Below, one piece after another: positions 8,378 to 16,846 of a DNA stretch of 64,000 nt; positions within the stretch are counted from its first letter, which is position 1, and the number at the start of each line of letters is the position of its first letter. Origin of the DNA: Flavobacterium pisciphilum (GTDB taxonomy: Bacteria; Bacteroidota; Bacteroidia; Flavobacteriales; Flavobacteriaceae); assembly GCF_020905345.1 (NCBI RefSeq), contig NZ_JAJJMO010000001.1:2914001-2978000 (forward strand), given 5' to 3'. Both the position numbers and the translations under genes were made by a program. The notes beneath the pieces were generated by a model, which saw only the letters and a program-made list of their open reading frames with translations, had not been told where the DNA came from and did no database searches.

Positions 8378-9310
8378 ATGAAAAAAAGAGTTTTATTATT
8401 ATCACTGTTATGCATGTTAATTGGTTGCAAAGCTAAAAAAACAACAAAACTAACCGGATTAGAATCAAAAACTTCAAATTCAGAATTTTATGGTGCTATT
8501 AAAAAAGTGGTTTTAACTCATTACAACATACATGATTCTTCTGAAATTATAAGGGATAAAAAACCTCTTTTTGTTCAAATTCAAACATTTGACGTATCGG
8601 GAAATTTAACTGGAAATAAAGTTACTGAGCAGGATAAATCGAAAAATTTAGATGCTGAATATCTTTTTGATGCAAACAATAAAATCACATCTTCAAAATT
8701 TTCATATAATACTTTGCAAAGTAATTCAATATATAAATACCAGTATAACGAAAAAAAACTAATCAATTGTGAAGAGTATGATGAGGATACAAATGACCTG
8801 AAAGCTGTTACAAAATATAACTATGATGCAGAAAATTTAAAATCTATAGGCTCCTTTATCACAGAAAAAAACTCTTTACAATTGGCAAAGAATACGTTTT
8901 TAAATAGTTCAGGAACAATAACTGAAGAAATTAAATATGATAATTCAAAAATTTCTGAACGAAACCTTTATGATTCAATTGGTCGAATTATGATTTCATA
9001 TTCAGGATTTTATCTGGATAATTCAAATCCAACAAATACTGTCTTATACACCTATGATAAACAGGGAAATATTTCTACTAAAAAAGACAATGCCTATTCT
9101 TTCAAGTATGAATATGACTCCTATGGAAATGAATCTACACGGTATCTTTTTGATAGTGACTTATTTTTCTGCCCAACTGAAGATTGTATAATCGGAATCA
9201 GATATTATATTTATGAATATGATAAAAATAAGAATTGGATAAAGAAAATAGAATTCGATAGGCAATGTATTCCAAAAACCATTGAAATTCGCACTTTCGA
9301 CTATTATTAA
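8378..9310 (+). CDS. Lipoprotein with YD-like (RHS-type) repeats
   Basis: The start is set at the ATG at 8378, which gives a lipoprotein signal (MKKRVLLLSLLCMLIGCKAK, lipobox LIGC). Upstream in-frame starts would overlap the previous gene and hide the signal. The 310-residue product has repeated tyrosine-aspartate motifs (YNYDAENL, YTYDKQGN, YEYDSYGN, YEYDKNKN) spaced along the C-terminal half, resembling YD/RHS-like beta-strand repeats. It lacks a full RHS core, a protease motif and a toxin domain. It is probably anchored in a membrane by its lipidated cysteine. It follows two WG-repeat genes, so the three exported repeat proteins may form one functional set. Confidence 0.65.
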   Translation: MKKRVLLLSLLCMLIGCKAKKTTKLTGLESKTSNSEFYGAIKKVVLTHYNIHDSSEIIRDKKPLFVQIQTFDVSGNLTGNKVTEQDKSKNLDAEYLFDANNKITSSKFSYNTLQSNSIYKYQYNEKKLINCEEYDEDTNDLKAVTKYNYDAENLKSIGSFITEKNSLQLAKNTFLNSSGTITEEIKYDNSKISERNLYDSIGRIMISYSGFYLDNSNPTNTVLYTYDKQGNISTKKDNAYSFKYEYDSYGNESTRYLFDSDLFFCPTEDCIIGIRYYIYEYDKNKNWIKKIEFDRQCIPKTIEIRTFDYY

Positions 9311-9426
9311 GCAACAATAGCTGAGCAGAATAGCTTATTCTTAATTAATGTAACTAAAATAGTAAACTTAACCTACGCTTTGAGCAATACAAATAAAAAA
9401 GTGCCTTTATAATTTTAAATTTTAAT

Positions 9427-9434
9427 TACATTTG
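9427..9434 (+). promoter_or_regulatory. -7 element for the acyl-CoA thioesterase gene
   Basis: TACATTTG matches TAnnTTTG, 65 bases before the start at 9500. The -33 element is unclear. Confidence 0.4.
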
Positions 9435-9499
9435 ACCCAAATAATAAATTTTAATGTTTAACAATTAAAACATTAAAAATCAACAACATAATAATTACA

Positions 9500-10009
9500 A
9501 TGAAACCAAAACATCCTTTAGAATCTTTAACAATATTAACCGATTTGGTTTTACCGAGCGAAACTAATCCTTTAAACAACCTTTTTGGTGGCGAATTATT
9601 AGCCAGAATGGATCGTGCTGCAAGTATTGCTGCCCGAAGACATTCACGCCGAATTGTGGTTACAGCATCTGTAAATCACGTGGCTTTTAATAGAGCTATT
9701 TCATTAGGAAGTGTAGTAACTGTTGAGGCAAAAGTATCAAGATCGTTCAAAAGTTCGATGGAAGTTTTTATAGATGTTTGGGTAGAAGATCGTGAATCAG
9801 GAAATAGAACAAAAGCCAATGAAGCAATTTATACTTTTGTTGCCGTGGATGATACTGGAAGACCTGTTGAAGTACCGCCAATTGACCCAGAAACAGATCT
9901 TGAAAAACAACGTTACGAAGCAGCTTTACGCCGTAAGCAATTGAGTTTACTATTGGCAGGGAAAATAAAGCCGGAAGAAGCTACCGAACTTAGAGCTTTA
10001 TTTTTATAA
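9500..10009 (+). CDS. Acyl-CoA thioesterase (hotdog fold)
   Basis: A 169-residue cytosolic enzyme expected to hydrolyse acyl-CoA to free acid and CoA. The sequence ETNPLNNLFGGELLARMD, with the Asn-Leu-Phe-Gly-Gly segment before the active-site helix and the later Asp, is typical of the YciA/BACH group. The strand VTASVNHVAFNRAISLGSVVTVEAKV completes the hotdog core. The C-terminal tail (about residues 130-169, basic and helical) is common in this group. It lies alone between an upstream promoter and recA. Chain-length preference cannot be read from sequence. Confidence 0.85.
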   Translation: MKPKHPLESLTILTDLVLPSETNPLNNLFGGELLARMDRAASIAARRHSRRIVVTASVNHVAFNRAISLGSVVTVEAKVSRSFKSSMEVFIDVWVEDRESGNRTKANEAIYTFVAVDDTGRPVEVPPIDPETDLEKQRYEAALRRKQLSLLLAGKIKPEEATELRALFL

Positions 10010-10164
10010 AAAATAATCTCGAAAAAGAGAAAATAAATCCCGTTGCAACTTCAGAAAAAAGAAGTATTTTTACGTCGATTACATGCCAAAACAAATAAAA
10101 TCAAGAAGTTAAAACTTCATTGATTTAATATAAAAGAATTATAACAATTTAGATGAAAGAAAAG

Positions 10165-11172
10165 ATGAGTTCAGAGAAAGAAGCCAAATTAAAAGCGCTA
10201 CAACTTACGCTTGACAAACTTGATAAGACTTACGGAAAAGGAACCGTGATGAAAATGGGCGATAAAGCCATTGTAGAAGTAGAAACAATTTCATCAGGTT
10301 CATTAGGTGTAGATTTAGCCTTAGGGGTAAACGGATATCCAAAAGGAAGAATTATCGAAATATACGGACCAGAATCTTCTGGAAAAACAACGCTAACATT
10401 ACATGCTATTGCCGAAGCTCAAAAAGCAGGTGGAATTGCAGCTTTTATAGATGCTGAGCATGCTTTTGATAGAAATTATGCTGAGAAATTAGGAATTGAT
10501 ATTGAGAATTTAATTATTTCTCAACCAGATAACGGAGAACAAGCACTTGAAATTGCTGAGAACTTAATTCGTTCAGGAGCAATTGATATTGTTGTAATTG
10601 ACTCGGTTGCTGCATTAACTCCAAAAAGTGAAATCGAAGGAGAAATGGGAGATTCAAAAATGGGACTTCATGCTCGTTTAATGTCACAAGCTCTTCGTAA
10701 ACTTACAGGAACGATTAGTAAAACAAACTGTACTGTATTCTTCATTAACCAGTTAAGAGAAAAAATTGGTGTAATGTTTGGAAACCCAGAAACAACAACG
10801 GGTGGTAACGCCTTAAAATTCTATGCTTCGGTACGTTTAGATATTCGTCGTTCATCTCAAATTAAAGACGGAGACAATGTTATTGGTAACAGAACTAAAG
10901 TAAAAATCGTTAAAAACAAAGTGGCTCCACCATTTAAAACTGCTGAATTCGACATTATGTACGGAGAGGGAGTTTCTAAAACAGGAGAGATCTTAGACTT
11001 AGCTGTTGAATTTGAAATCGTTAAGAAAGCAGGTTCATGGTTTAGCTACGGTGATACTAAATTAGGCCAAGGTCGTGATGCAGTAAAATCGCTAATTAAA
11101 GATAATCCAGAATTAGCAGATGAGCTAGAAGTTAAGATTAAAGCACATATCAAAGAATTGGCAAGCGCCTAA
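10165..11172 (+). CDS. recA: RecA recombinase
   Basis: The central ATP-dependent strand-exchange protein of homologous recombination, and activator of SOS autocleavage where that response exists. The P-loop GPESSGKTT, Walker B-like [12 protein letters not shown] and the signature [14 protein letters not shown] are all present. The start is taken at 10165 ([12 protein letters not shown], 335 residues), which fits the usual RecA N-terminus. An ATG at 10153 would add MKEK and cannot be excluded. A strong terminator follows directly. No SOS-box palindrome was recognised upstream. Confidence 0.95.
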   Translation: MSSEKEAKLKALQLTLDKLDKTYGKGTVMKMGDKAIVEVETISSGSLGVDLALGVNGYPKGRIIEIYGPESSGKTTLTLHAIAEAQKAGGIAAFIDAEHAFDRNYAEKLGIDIENLIISQPDNGEQALEIAENLIRSGAIDIVVIDSVAALTPKSEIEGEMGDSKMGLHARLMSQALRKLTGTISKTNCTVFFINQLREKIGVMFGNPETTTGGNALKFYASVRLDIRRSSQIKDGDNVIGNRTKVKIVKNKVAPPFKTAEFDIMYGEGVSKTGEILDLAVEFEIVKKAGSWFSYGDTKLGQGRDAVKSLIKDNPELADELEVKIKAHIKELASA

Positions 11173-11175
11173 AAT

Positions 11176-11207
11176 AAAAAAACCCGAAAATATTTTCGGG
11201 TTTTTTT
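11176..11207 (+). terminator. recA terminator
   Basis: AAAACCCGAAAA pairs with the TTTTCGGG arm and is followed by seven T, starting three bases after the recA stop codon. The A-run on the other side would also allow function on the minus strand. Confidence 0.9.
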
Positions 11208-11426
11208 ATGCTTTTTACGCAACCTTTTTCAATAAATGGTATCTACATAAGGAATCGCTAGTTTTAAGCCTTAAAAAAGCTTATTTGTATCAATTTTTAA
11301 ACATAAAAGATGAAAAAGAAGCTGGAAACGTTATTCCAAAAACGCTGGATATCAAAAAGAAAATTAAGAGTTGTAATGAATTTTATTTCACAAAAAATAA
11401 TTCATCGATAAGATAAAATTTACTTA

Positions 11427-12224
11427 TTAAGACTTAATGCTAGATTGTTCATTCTGTAAAACAACATCTTCCTGAAAGGTTTTGGCTTTGCTGAAGATTA
11501 ACAATTGCTTATAAATCAACTGTCTTACCTGATCTCGAAGGTCTTTTCTATCTTCGGGATGTAGCGTCGCTGTTTCTATAAACGAATGTATTTTTACCCT
11601 CATTTTTCCAGGACTACCGCTGAAGAAAGTATATGAAAATCGTTTTTTATTGTCGGCATAAGTAATTGGAACAATTGGAATGTGGTGTTCAACTGCCAAA
11701 CGAAAAGCACCGTCCTTGAATTCATCCAAAATAATTGATTCATCATCAGGAACTCCTCCTTCAGGAAAAATACAAATACTCAACCCTTGATTCAAACGTT
11801 TTTGAGCTCTGTTAAAAACGTCCATTTTACTTTTTGAAGATTTTCTATCCACCAAAATGCAAGTTCTTTTATAGAAAAAACCAAACAAAGGAATCTTAGA
11901 AAGTTCTTTCTTTCCAACAAAAACAAATGGGTTTTTAATAATAGCCAATGTCAACATGATGTCAGTCATCGAAGTATGATTGGCAACTATCATATAACTT
12001 TTTTTAGGATCAAGTTCTTGCTCCTGCTCTATTTTGTAGTAAAATCCCATTCCAAAAAGAATGAATTTGGCCCAAATTCTGGCCATTCTAAAAAAATACG
12101 GATACCCGCTTTCAGTAAGAATTGATAACACTAAAAACGGAAACATTACCAATATTGGGATGGCCATTAAAACATAAAACCAAACACGCCAAATAGCCCA
12201 AAAAACAATTTTTACTCCTTTCAT
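11427..12224 (-). CDS. 1-acyl-sn-glycerol-3-phosphate acyltransferase (PlsC-like)
   Basis: This membrane-associated enzyme should acylate lysophosphatidate to phosphatidate in phospholipid synthesis. The start is set at the ATG at 12224 (MKGVKIVFWAIWRVW), just before the membrane segment at about residues 10-35. The longer frame to 12353 runs through low-complexity repeat DNA and adds implausible sequence. The 265-residue product shows the NHTSMTD (HX4D) catalytic motif, a GKKELSKIPLFGFF block and the FPEGG substrate-binding motif. It is transcribed divergently from trpS. Acyl-chain or head-group specificity is not evident. Confidence 0.85.
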   Translation of the reverse strand: MKGVKIVFWAIWRVWFYVLMAIPILVMFPFLVLSILTESGYPYFFRMARIWAKFILFGMGFYYKIEQEQELDPKKSYMIVANHTSMTDIMLTLAIIKNPFVFVGKKELSKIPLFGFFYKRTCILVDRKSSKSKMDVFNRAQKRLNQGLSICIFPEGGVPDDESIILDEFKDGAFRLAVEHHIPIVPITYADNKKRFSYTFFSGSPGKMRVKIHSFIETATLHPEDRKDLRDQVRQLIYKQLLIFSKAKTFQEDVVLQNEQSSIKS

Positions 12225-12282
12225 AAATCCAAAAGTAACAAATTGAATGTGATTTTTATTAAAAGAATTTACATTCGGAAAA

Positions 12283-12354
12283 ACTTTGCGAACTTTACCG
12301 TTAAGAAAAAATAAAATTTGTAGACTTTGCGAAAAACTTTGCGAACTTTGCAAA
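12283..12354. repeat. Short ACTTTGC(G/A)AA direct repeats between plsC and trpS
   Basis: Four copies of ACTTTGCGAA or ACTTTGCAAA occur within 72 bases (12283, 12324, 12336, 12345), the last two overlapping by one base. They occupy the space between divergent genes. They could be a dispersed intergenic repeat of this lineage or could overlap promoter elements, since each contains TTTG. Confidence 0.6.
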
Positions 12355-12370
12355 TAAGAAAAAATTTAGC

Positions 12371-13345
12371 ATGGCAAAAATACTTACAGGCGTACAAAGT
12401 ACCGGAACGCCGCACTTAGGCAACTTATTGGGAGCAATTATTCCTGCAATCGAATTATCTAACAAACCCGAAAACAAATCATTTTTGTTTATCGCCGATT
12501 TACATTCGATTACACAAATAAAAGATGGTAAAACTCTAAGCGAGAATACCTATAGCGTTGCTTCTGCTTGGCTTGCTTTTGGTTTGGATATTGACCGTGT
12601 TACTTTTTACAGACAGTCAGATGTTACACAAACAACTGAGTTAAGTTGGTATTTAAGTTGCTTTTTTCCATTTCAAAGATTAACATTAGCCCATTCATTC
12701 AAAGATAAAGCTGATCGTCTTGATGACGTAAACGCAGGTTTATTCTCTTATCCAATGTTAATGGCTGCCGATATTTTGCTTTATGATGCTGAGTTTGTTC
12801 CAGTAGGAAAAGACCAATTGCAGCATTTAGAAATTACTCGTGATGTAGCTTCTCGTTTTAACCATCAAATGGGAGAAACATTTGTAATTCCTGAAGCTAA
12901 AATTCAAGAAGACAGTATGTTGATTCCTGGAACAAATGGAGGAAAAATGAGTAAATCAGCAAATAATTTTATCAATATATTTCTAGATGATAAAACATTA
13001 CGCAAGCAAGTAATGAGTATCGAGACGGATAGTACACCACTTGAAGAACCAAAAAACCCTGATACTTGTAATGCGTTTGCTATTTATTCTTTAATGGCAG
13101 ATGAGAATCAAATTGCTGAAATGAGAGCCAATTACTTAGGTGGAAATTATGGTTATGGTCATGCCAAACAAGCTTTGTTTGAATTGATTACTGAAAAATT
13201 TAAAACTGAAAGAGAAAAATACAACTACTACATCAATAACCTTGACGAAGTAGATGCTTTACTTAAAAAAGGAGCCGAAAAAGCAGCTGTTATTGCTGAT
13301 GAAGTTCTTGGAAGAGTACGAGTGAAACTTGGATTTGGAAAATAA
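12371..13345 (+). CDS. trpS: Tryptophan--tRNA ligase
   Basis: A class I aminoacyl-tRNA synthetase that charges tRNA-Trp. The 324 residues match the short bacterial TrpRS. The HIGH-type motif is TGTPHLGNLLGA near residue 12, and the KMSKS loop is GGKMSKSANNF near residue 195. The segment LADLHSIT and the block LMAADILLYDAEFVPVGKDQ, which binds tryptophan and ATP, are also present. It starts 17 bp after a cluster of ACTTTGCGAA repeats and is followed 14 bp later by a small unknown gene, likely in the same transcript. Confidence 0.95.
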   Translation: MAKILTGVQSTGTPHLGNLLGAIIPAIELSNKPENKSFLFIADLHSITQIKDGKTLSENTYSVASAWLAFGLDIDRVTFYRQSDVTQTTELSWYLSCFFPFQRLTLAHSFKDKADRLDDVNAGLFSYPMLMAADILLYDAEFVPVGKDQLQHLEITRDVASRFNHQMGETFVIPEAKIQEDSMLIPGTNGGKMSKSANNFINIFLDDKTLRKQVMSIETDSTPLEEPKNPDTCNAFAIYSLMADENQIAEMRANYLGGNYGYGHAKQALFELITEKFKTEREKYNYYINNLDEVDALLKKGAEKAAVIADEVLGRVRVKLGFGK

Positions 13346-13359
13346 ATATTTGCCAAAAA

Positions 13360-13788
13360 ATGACTGTTCAAGAAGCAATAGAAGAATTACAATATCAAAG
13401 TGGAAACCACGAAAATATTGAAAGCGAAAGATGGGAAAATGGCTTTTTAGGTCAATTACGTCCTTACAAAGGCGTATTACATGAAAAAAACTACCATTTA
13501 ATTATTCAAGCTTTGAAAGTACTTGCACCAGAATTGGAGAAGGATTTTATTGATAAAAATATTATTAACTCAATATGGGGAATTTGTCATTTGGGTAGAA
13601 TGTGGGCCATTCATCCTGATGGAATGTTACAGAGTAACAAACTAATAAACAAGCAACAAGCATCACAAATTGATAATTGGTTAATTGATGTTTCTTATGT
13701 CGCATTCTGTTTACTCAGTGGTACTGGTTCAGATGAAGCATTTGCGGATTATGATAAAGAGCAACTTGAGAAGTTCAGGTTAGAATAA
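13360..13788 (+). CDS. Uncharacterised 142-residue cytosolic protein
   Basis: No family was recognised. The product is soluble, with no signal peptide or membrane segment, acidic and mostly helical by appearance. It has a well-conserved-looking centre (INSIWGICHLGRMWAIHPDGML). It starts 14 bp after trpS and ends before a bidirectional terminator, so it probably shares the trpS transcript. Coding character and spacing support a real gene; function is unknown. Confidence 0.7.
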   Translation: MTVQEAIEELQYQSGNHENIESERWENGFLGQLRPYKGVLHEKNYHLIIQALKVLAPELEKDFIDKNIINSIWGICHLGRMWAIHPDGMLQSNKLINKQQASQIDNWLIDVSYVAFCLLSGTGSDEAFADYDKEQLEKFRLE

Positions 13789-13810
13789 AAATACTATGTT
13801 ACATAGAATC

Positions 13811-13844
13811 AACTCCTTTCAAATTATATTTGAAGGGAGTTTTC
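13811..13844. terminator. Bidirectional terminator between convergent genes
   Basis: AACTCCTTTCAAA pairs with TTTGAAGGGAGTT (one G-U) around a 5-base loop, followed by TTTTCATTTT on the plus strand. It sits between the trpS transcript and dprA, which converge. Confidence 0.75.
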
Positions 13845-13847
13845 ATT

Positions 13848-14948
13848 TTAAATAGCCTCAAATAGTTTTCCTGGCAAAGGACGAATTACTCCTTTAAGCT
13901 CCATATTCAATAGCAATCCAGAAATTTTATAAATCGGAAAATCACATCTCAAAGCAATAATATCCATCAGGTCTTTTCCAGATTTTTGCAAATAATCATA
14001 TACTTTTTGCTCGTCTGGTTCTAGATCAACAAACAACTGTTTCTGAACCGTTTTAACCTGATTATCAAGATCCCAATTGAGCATATAAATCAAATCGGCA
14101 GCACTAGATAATACATTCGCTTTTTGGGTTTTAATTAAATTATTACAACCTTGACTGTACTTATCAGTTGTACGGCCAGGAACTGCAAAAACATCACGAT
14201 TGTAGTCATTTGCCATGTTGGCAGTAATAAGCGAACCTCCTTTATCAGCAGATTCAATTACAATAGTAGCTTCACTCAAACCAGCGACGATACGATTTCG
14301 GCGCACAAAATTTTCTTTATCAGGGTTTGAAGAACTCCAAAACTCAGTCATTAAACCTCCATTTTGTTCTACTCTAGCAACATACTTTTTATGAGTTTTA
14401 GGATATATTTGATTTAAACCGTGTGCAACAACACCAACTGTCTGCAAATTGTTATCAATTGCAAATTGATGTGCAACAATATCCACACCATAAGCAAAAC
14501 CACTTACTATAACAGGATCCAAAGGAGCTAAATCTTCAATTAGTTTTTTGCAAAATTCTACTCCATAAGACGTAATTTGTCGCGTTCCTACGATACTTAT
14601 GACCTTTTTATTACTCAAATCAATGTTTCCAGAGCTAAATAACAAAACTGGTGCATCGATGCAATGTTTTAATCGCTCAGGATAGTTTTTTTCATCAAAA
14701 AACGTTACATTAATGTCATTTGACTTGATAAAGTTCAGTTCTTTTTGTGCTTTATCAAAAATTGATTTTTCTTGAATATTCTTTAATAAAACTGACCCAA
14801 TACCTTCAATTAAAGCAAGTTGTGATTGCTTAGTTTTAAAAATATCTTCGGCAGTTCCACAATGTAATAATAATCTTTTTGCCATTATATCTCCCACTCC
14901 TTCAACACTTTGTAAAGCCAATAAATAAAATAAATCTTGCTCAGACAT
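13848..14948 (-). CDS. dprA: DNA-processing protein DprA
   Basis: DprA loads RecA onto incoming single-stranded DNA during natural transformation and is also widespread in bacteria not known to be competent. The 366-residue protein has an N-terminal helix-hairpin-helix/SAM-like part (LQSVEGVGDIMAKRLL), then a Rossmann-like DprA fold with KVISIVGTRQITSYG, VSGFAYGVDIVAHQFA and ENFVRRNRIVAGLS. A C-terminal winged-helix-like tail of about 70 residues completes it. It converges with the trpS transcript and shares a terminator. Confidence 0.92.
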   Translation of the reverse strand: MSEQDLFYLLALQSVEGVGDIMAKRLLLHCGTAEDIFKTKQSQLALIEGIGSVLLKNIQEKSIFDKAQKELNFIKSNDINVTFFDEKNYPERLKHCIDAPVLLFSSGNIDLSNKKVISIVGTRQITSYGVEFCKKLIEDLAPLDPVIVSGFAYGVDIVAHQFAIDNNLQTVGVVAHGLNQIYPKTHKKYVARVEQNGGLMTEFWSSSNPDKENFVRRNRIVAGLSEATIVIESADKGGSLITANMANDYNRDVFAVPGRTTDKYSQGCNNLIKTQKANVLSSAADLIYMLNWDLDNQVKTVQKQLFVDLEPDEQKVYDYLQKSGKDLMDIIALRCDFPIYKISGLLLNMELKGVIRPLPGKLFEAI

Positions 14949-15150
14949 TTGTTACTATAATTTGGTTATTCAAATAAATTATAAATCATATTTCTTGATT
15001 ACAAAGATGATAATTTTAAGTAAATTCTTCCCAAAATAAACAAATTAAAAAACTGCACTAAAAAAAGCTAAAAAAACATTAAATTATAAATAACTGAATT
15101 GTAACTGTTTAAATAAAAAAGAGAATTGTTAATAAAAATTGTGAATAAAA

Positions 15151-15181
15151 TTTTGATAACTATTTTCCTTGCCTAACTTTG
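15151..15181 (+). promoter_or_regulatory. -33/-7 promoter of the HU/SPOR gene, apparently leaderless
   Basis: TTTTG at 15151-15155 and TAACTTTG at 15174-15181 are separated by 18 bases, a good Bacteroidota promoter. The ATG at 15187 is five bases past the -7 box, so the transcript probably starts at or next to the start codon. This also argues against the upstream in-frame start at 15169, which would lie inside the promoter. Confidence 0.65.
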
Positions 15182-15186
15182 TTACT

Positions 15187-16149
15187 ATGAAAATCGAAAC
15201 TTACATCGCGCAGTTATTGTATCGTTATCAGTGTGTAACGATTCCTGGGTTTGGAGCTTTTTTAACCGAAATTCAATCGGCCCAACTTAATGAAAGTTCA
15301 AATTCATTTTTTCCACCAAAAAAATTAATTTCTTTCAACCCACATATCAAAAACAACGATGGTTTGTTAGCAAATCATATTGCTCTAACCGAAAAAACAT
15401 CGTACAAATTTGCTGTTAGTGCAGTTCATTTTGAAGTTTTATCTTGGAAAAAAGAATTAGAAGACAACGGTTTTCTAGCTATAAAAAATGTTGGTGAAAT
15501 TCGAATGAATGCTGATAGAAATCTTGTGTTTACTCCAAATGATCAAAAAAATTATTTGGCTACTTCATTTGGTTTAAGCCCATTTGTTTCTCCAATGGTT
15601 AAAAGACAATCTTTTGAAAATCAATTAGAAGCTTTAGAACTAGAAACAGCTCAAGAAAAAGAAGCAATTGAATTACATACAGAATACAAAGGAGCTAATT
15701 CTTATTTAAAATATGCTGCTATTTTTGTGCTTGCATTAGGAGTTACAGGAAGTATTGGTTACCCTATGTACCAAAATCAAATTGCTAACCAAACTGTACT
15801 AGTAGAAACTGCTGTACAAAAACAGGTTCAGAATAAAATTCAAGAAGCTACATTTTTCATAAAAAATCCAATGCCGGCAGTAACAGTAACTCTTTCTGTA
15901 AAAGAAGAAAAGTTACCAATGCCTTATCATATCATGGCAGGCGCTTTTAGAAGTGAAAAAAATGCTCAAAAAGCATACAACAGATTAAAAAAAGCAGGAT
16001 TTGATGCCAAAATTATTCCTGCAAATAGACATGGACTTTTCCCTGTTTTGTATGGTAGTTATGCCACAATGCGTGAAGCAGAAAAAGCACAAAGAGAGAT
16101 TCAAAATACTATAAATCCAGAAGCTTGGATTTTAATAGAAACACTATAA
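15187..16149 (+). CDS. HU-CCDC81-like and SPOR domain membrane protein
   Basis: A 320-residue protein of a kind typical of Bacteroidota. Residues 1-130 form two HU-like domains of the CCDC81 prokaryotic type (MKIETYIAQLLYRYQ, VTIPGFGAFLTE, FNPHIKNNDGLLANHI, then WKKELEDNGFLAIKNVGEI). A membrane helix follows at about residues 177-195 (KYAAIFVLALGVTGSIGY). The C-terminal SPOR domain (about residues 240-320, PYHIMAGAFRSEKNAQKAY ... PVLYGSYATMREAEKA) normally binds denuded peptidoglycan glycan strands at division sites. The likely topology puts HU in the cytoplasm and SPOR in the periplasm. The start is chosen at 15187 from the promoter position. Confidence 0.85.
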   Translation: MKIETYIAQLLYRYQCVTIPGFGAFLTEIQSAQLNESSNSFFPPKKLISFNPHIKNNDGLLANHIALTEKTSYKFAVSAVHFEVLSWKKELEDNGFLAIKNVGEIRMNADRNLVFTPNDQKNYLATSFGLSPFVSPMVKRQSFENQLEALELETAQEKEAIELHTEYKGANSYLKYAAIFVLALGVTGSIGYPMYQNQIANQTVLVETAVQKQVQNKIQEATFFIKNPMPAVTVTLSVKEEKLPMPYHIMAGAFRSEKNAQKAYNRLKKAGFDAKIIPANRHGLFPVLYGSYATMREAEKAQREIQNTINPEAWILIETL

Positions 16150-16203
16150 ATTCTAGAAGTAAAGAATACATTATCTTCACTAAAACAGAATACTATATAC
16201 TAC

Positions 16204-16244
16204 AAAACACCATTTTATTTAAATTATAAAATGGTGTTTTTTTT
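16204..16244 (+). terminator. Terminator after the HU/SPOR gene
   Basis: AAAACACCATTTTAT and ATAAAATGGTGTTTT are perfect complementary arms around a 7-base loop, followed by a T run. Confidence 0.85.
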
Positions 16245-16340
16245 ATAATAAAATGATTCTATATAAAGCCAATCCAAGTTATTTTTAAAACTTTGGAATA
16301 GTGTTTGTAAGACTATTACAAATATTAAAATTAAAATAGT

Positions 16341-16784
16341 ATGAGAATAGTACGAAATTTAGGATTTGCAATTTGCCTTTTTGTTACATCACAATCATTT
16401 TATGGTCAAGAAACAAATGCAACTAGTTTAAATCAAGAAATCTTATTAAACAAGGAAAAGGAGCACGCGAAGAAAACACTAGAAAATCAAAAAGAATTAC
16501 AAAAGAGACAAGATCTTTTAAAACAAGACCAAGACAAGGCTCTAAAACGTCAAAGGAAAATTGAGTCAGCTCAAAATAAAGTAGAGAGAACAAAAAAGGA
16601 CATTAAGAAAACAGAGGATAGAAATCAAAAAATTCAAGACGAATTAAAACTTAATAAACTTACTGAAAACAAAGTTCATCAAAAGAAAATAAAATCTAAA
16701 GAGTATGAGCTTCAAATCTTAAAACTCCAGTCTAAGCTAACTGAGCAACAACTAAGTCTAAGTAAAATATTAGATTCTAAATAA
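16341..16784 (+). CDS. Small secreted coiled-coil protein
   Basis: A 147-residue product with a signal peptide (MRIVRNLGFAICLFVTSQSF-YGQ). The rest is almost entirely Lys/Glu/Gln-rich helix with heptad character (for example KRQRKIESAQNKVERTKKDI), so it should be a periplasmic coiled coil. No domain is recognised. It is flanked by its own terminator, and a 7-bp inverted repeat (TTTGTAA ... TTACAAA, 16304-16322) lies just upstream and could be an operator. Similar proteins are common hypotheticals in Flavobacterium. Confidence 0.65.
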   Translation: MRIVRNLGFAICLFVTSQSFYGQETNATSLNQEILLNKEKEHAKKTLENQKELQKRQDLLKQDQDKALKRQRKIESAQNKVERTKKDIKKTEDRNQKIQDELKLNKLTENKVHQKKIKSKEYELQILKLQSKLTEQQLSLSKILDSK

Positions 16785-16799
16785 AATTAATCATTACAA

Positions 16800-16834
16800 A
16801 AAAACCTATTCTTTACGAATAGGTTTTTCTTTTT
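16800..16834. terminator. Terminator between convergent genes
   Basis: AAAACCTATTC pairs with GAATAGGTTTT around five bases, with T-rich DNA on the plus side and A-rich DNA on the other. It should serve the coiled-coil gene and possibly the helicase gene. Confidence 0.8.
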
Positions 16835-16846
16835 TAATCTATTTAT

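Noticed and set aside
10153..10164. Upstream ATG as recA start
   Set aside because: It adds only MKEK ahead of the standard MSSEKEAK start; possible but less likely.
12225..12353. N-terminal extension of the PlsC-like protein
   Set aside because: The extra 43 residues are translated from ACTTTGCGAA repeats and precede the true membrane anchor; the ATG at 12224 fits better.
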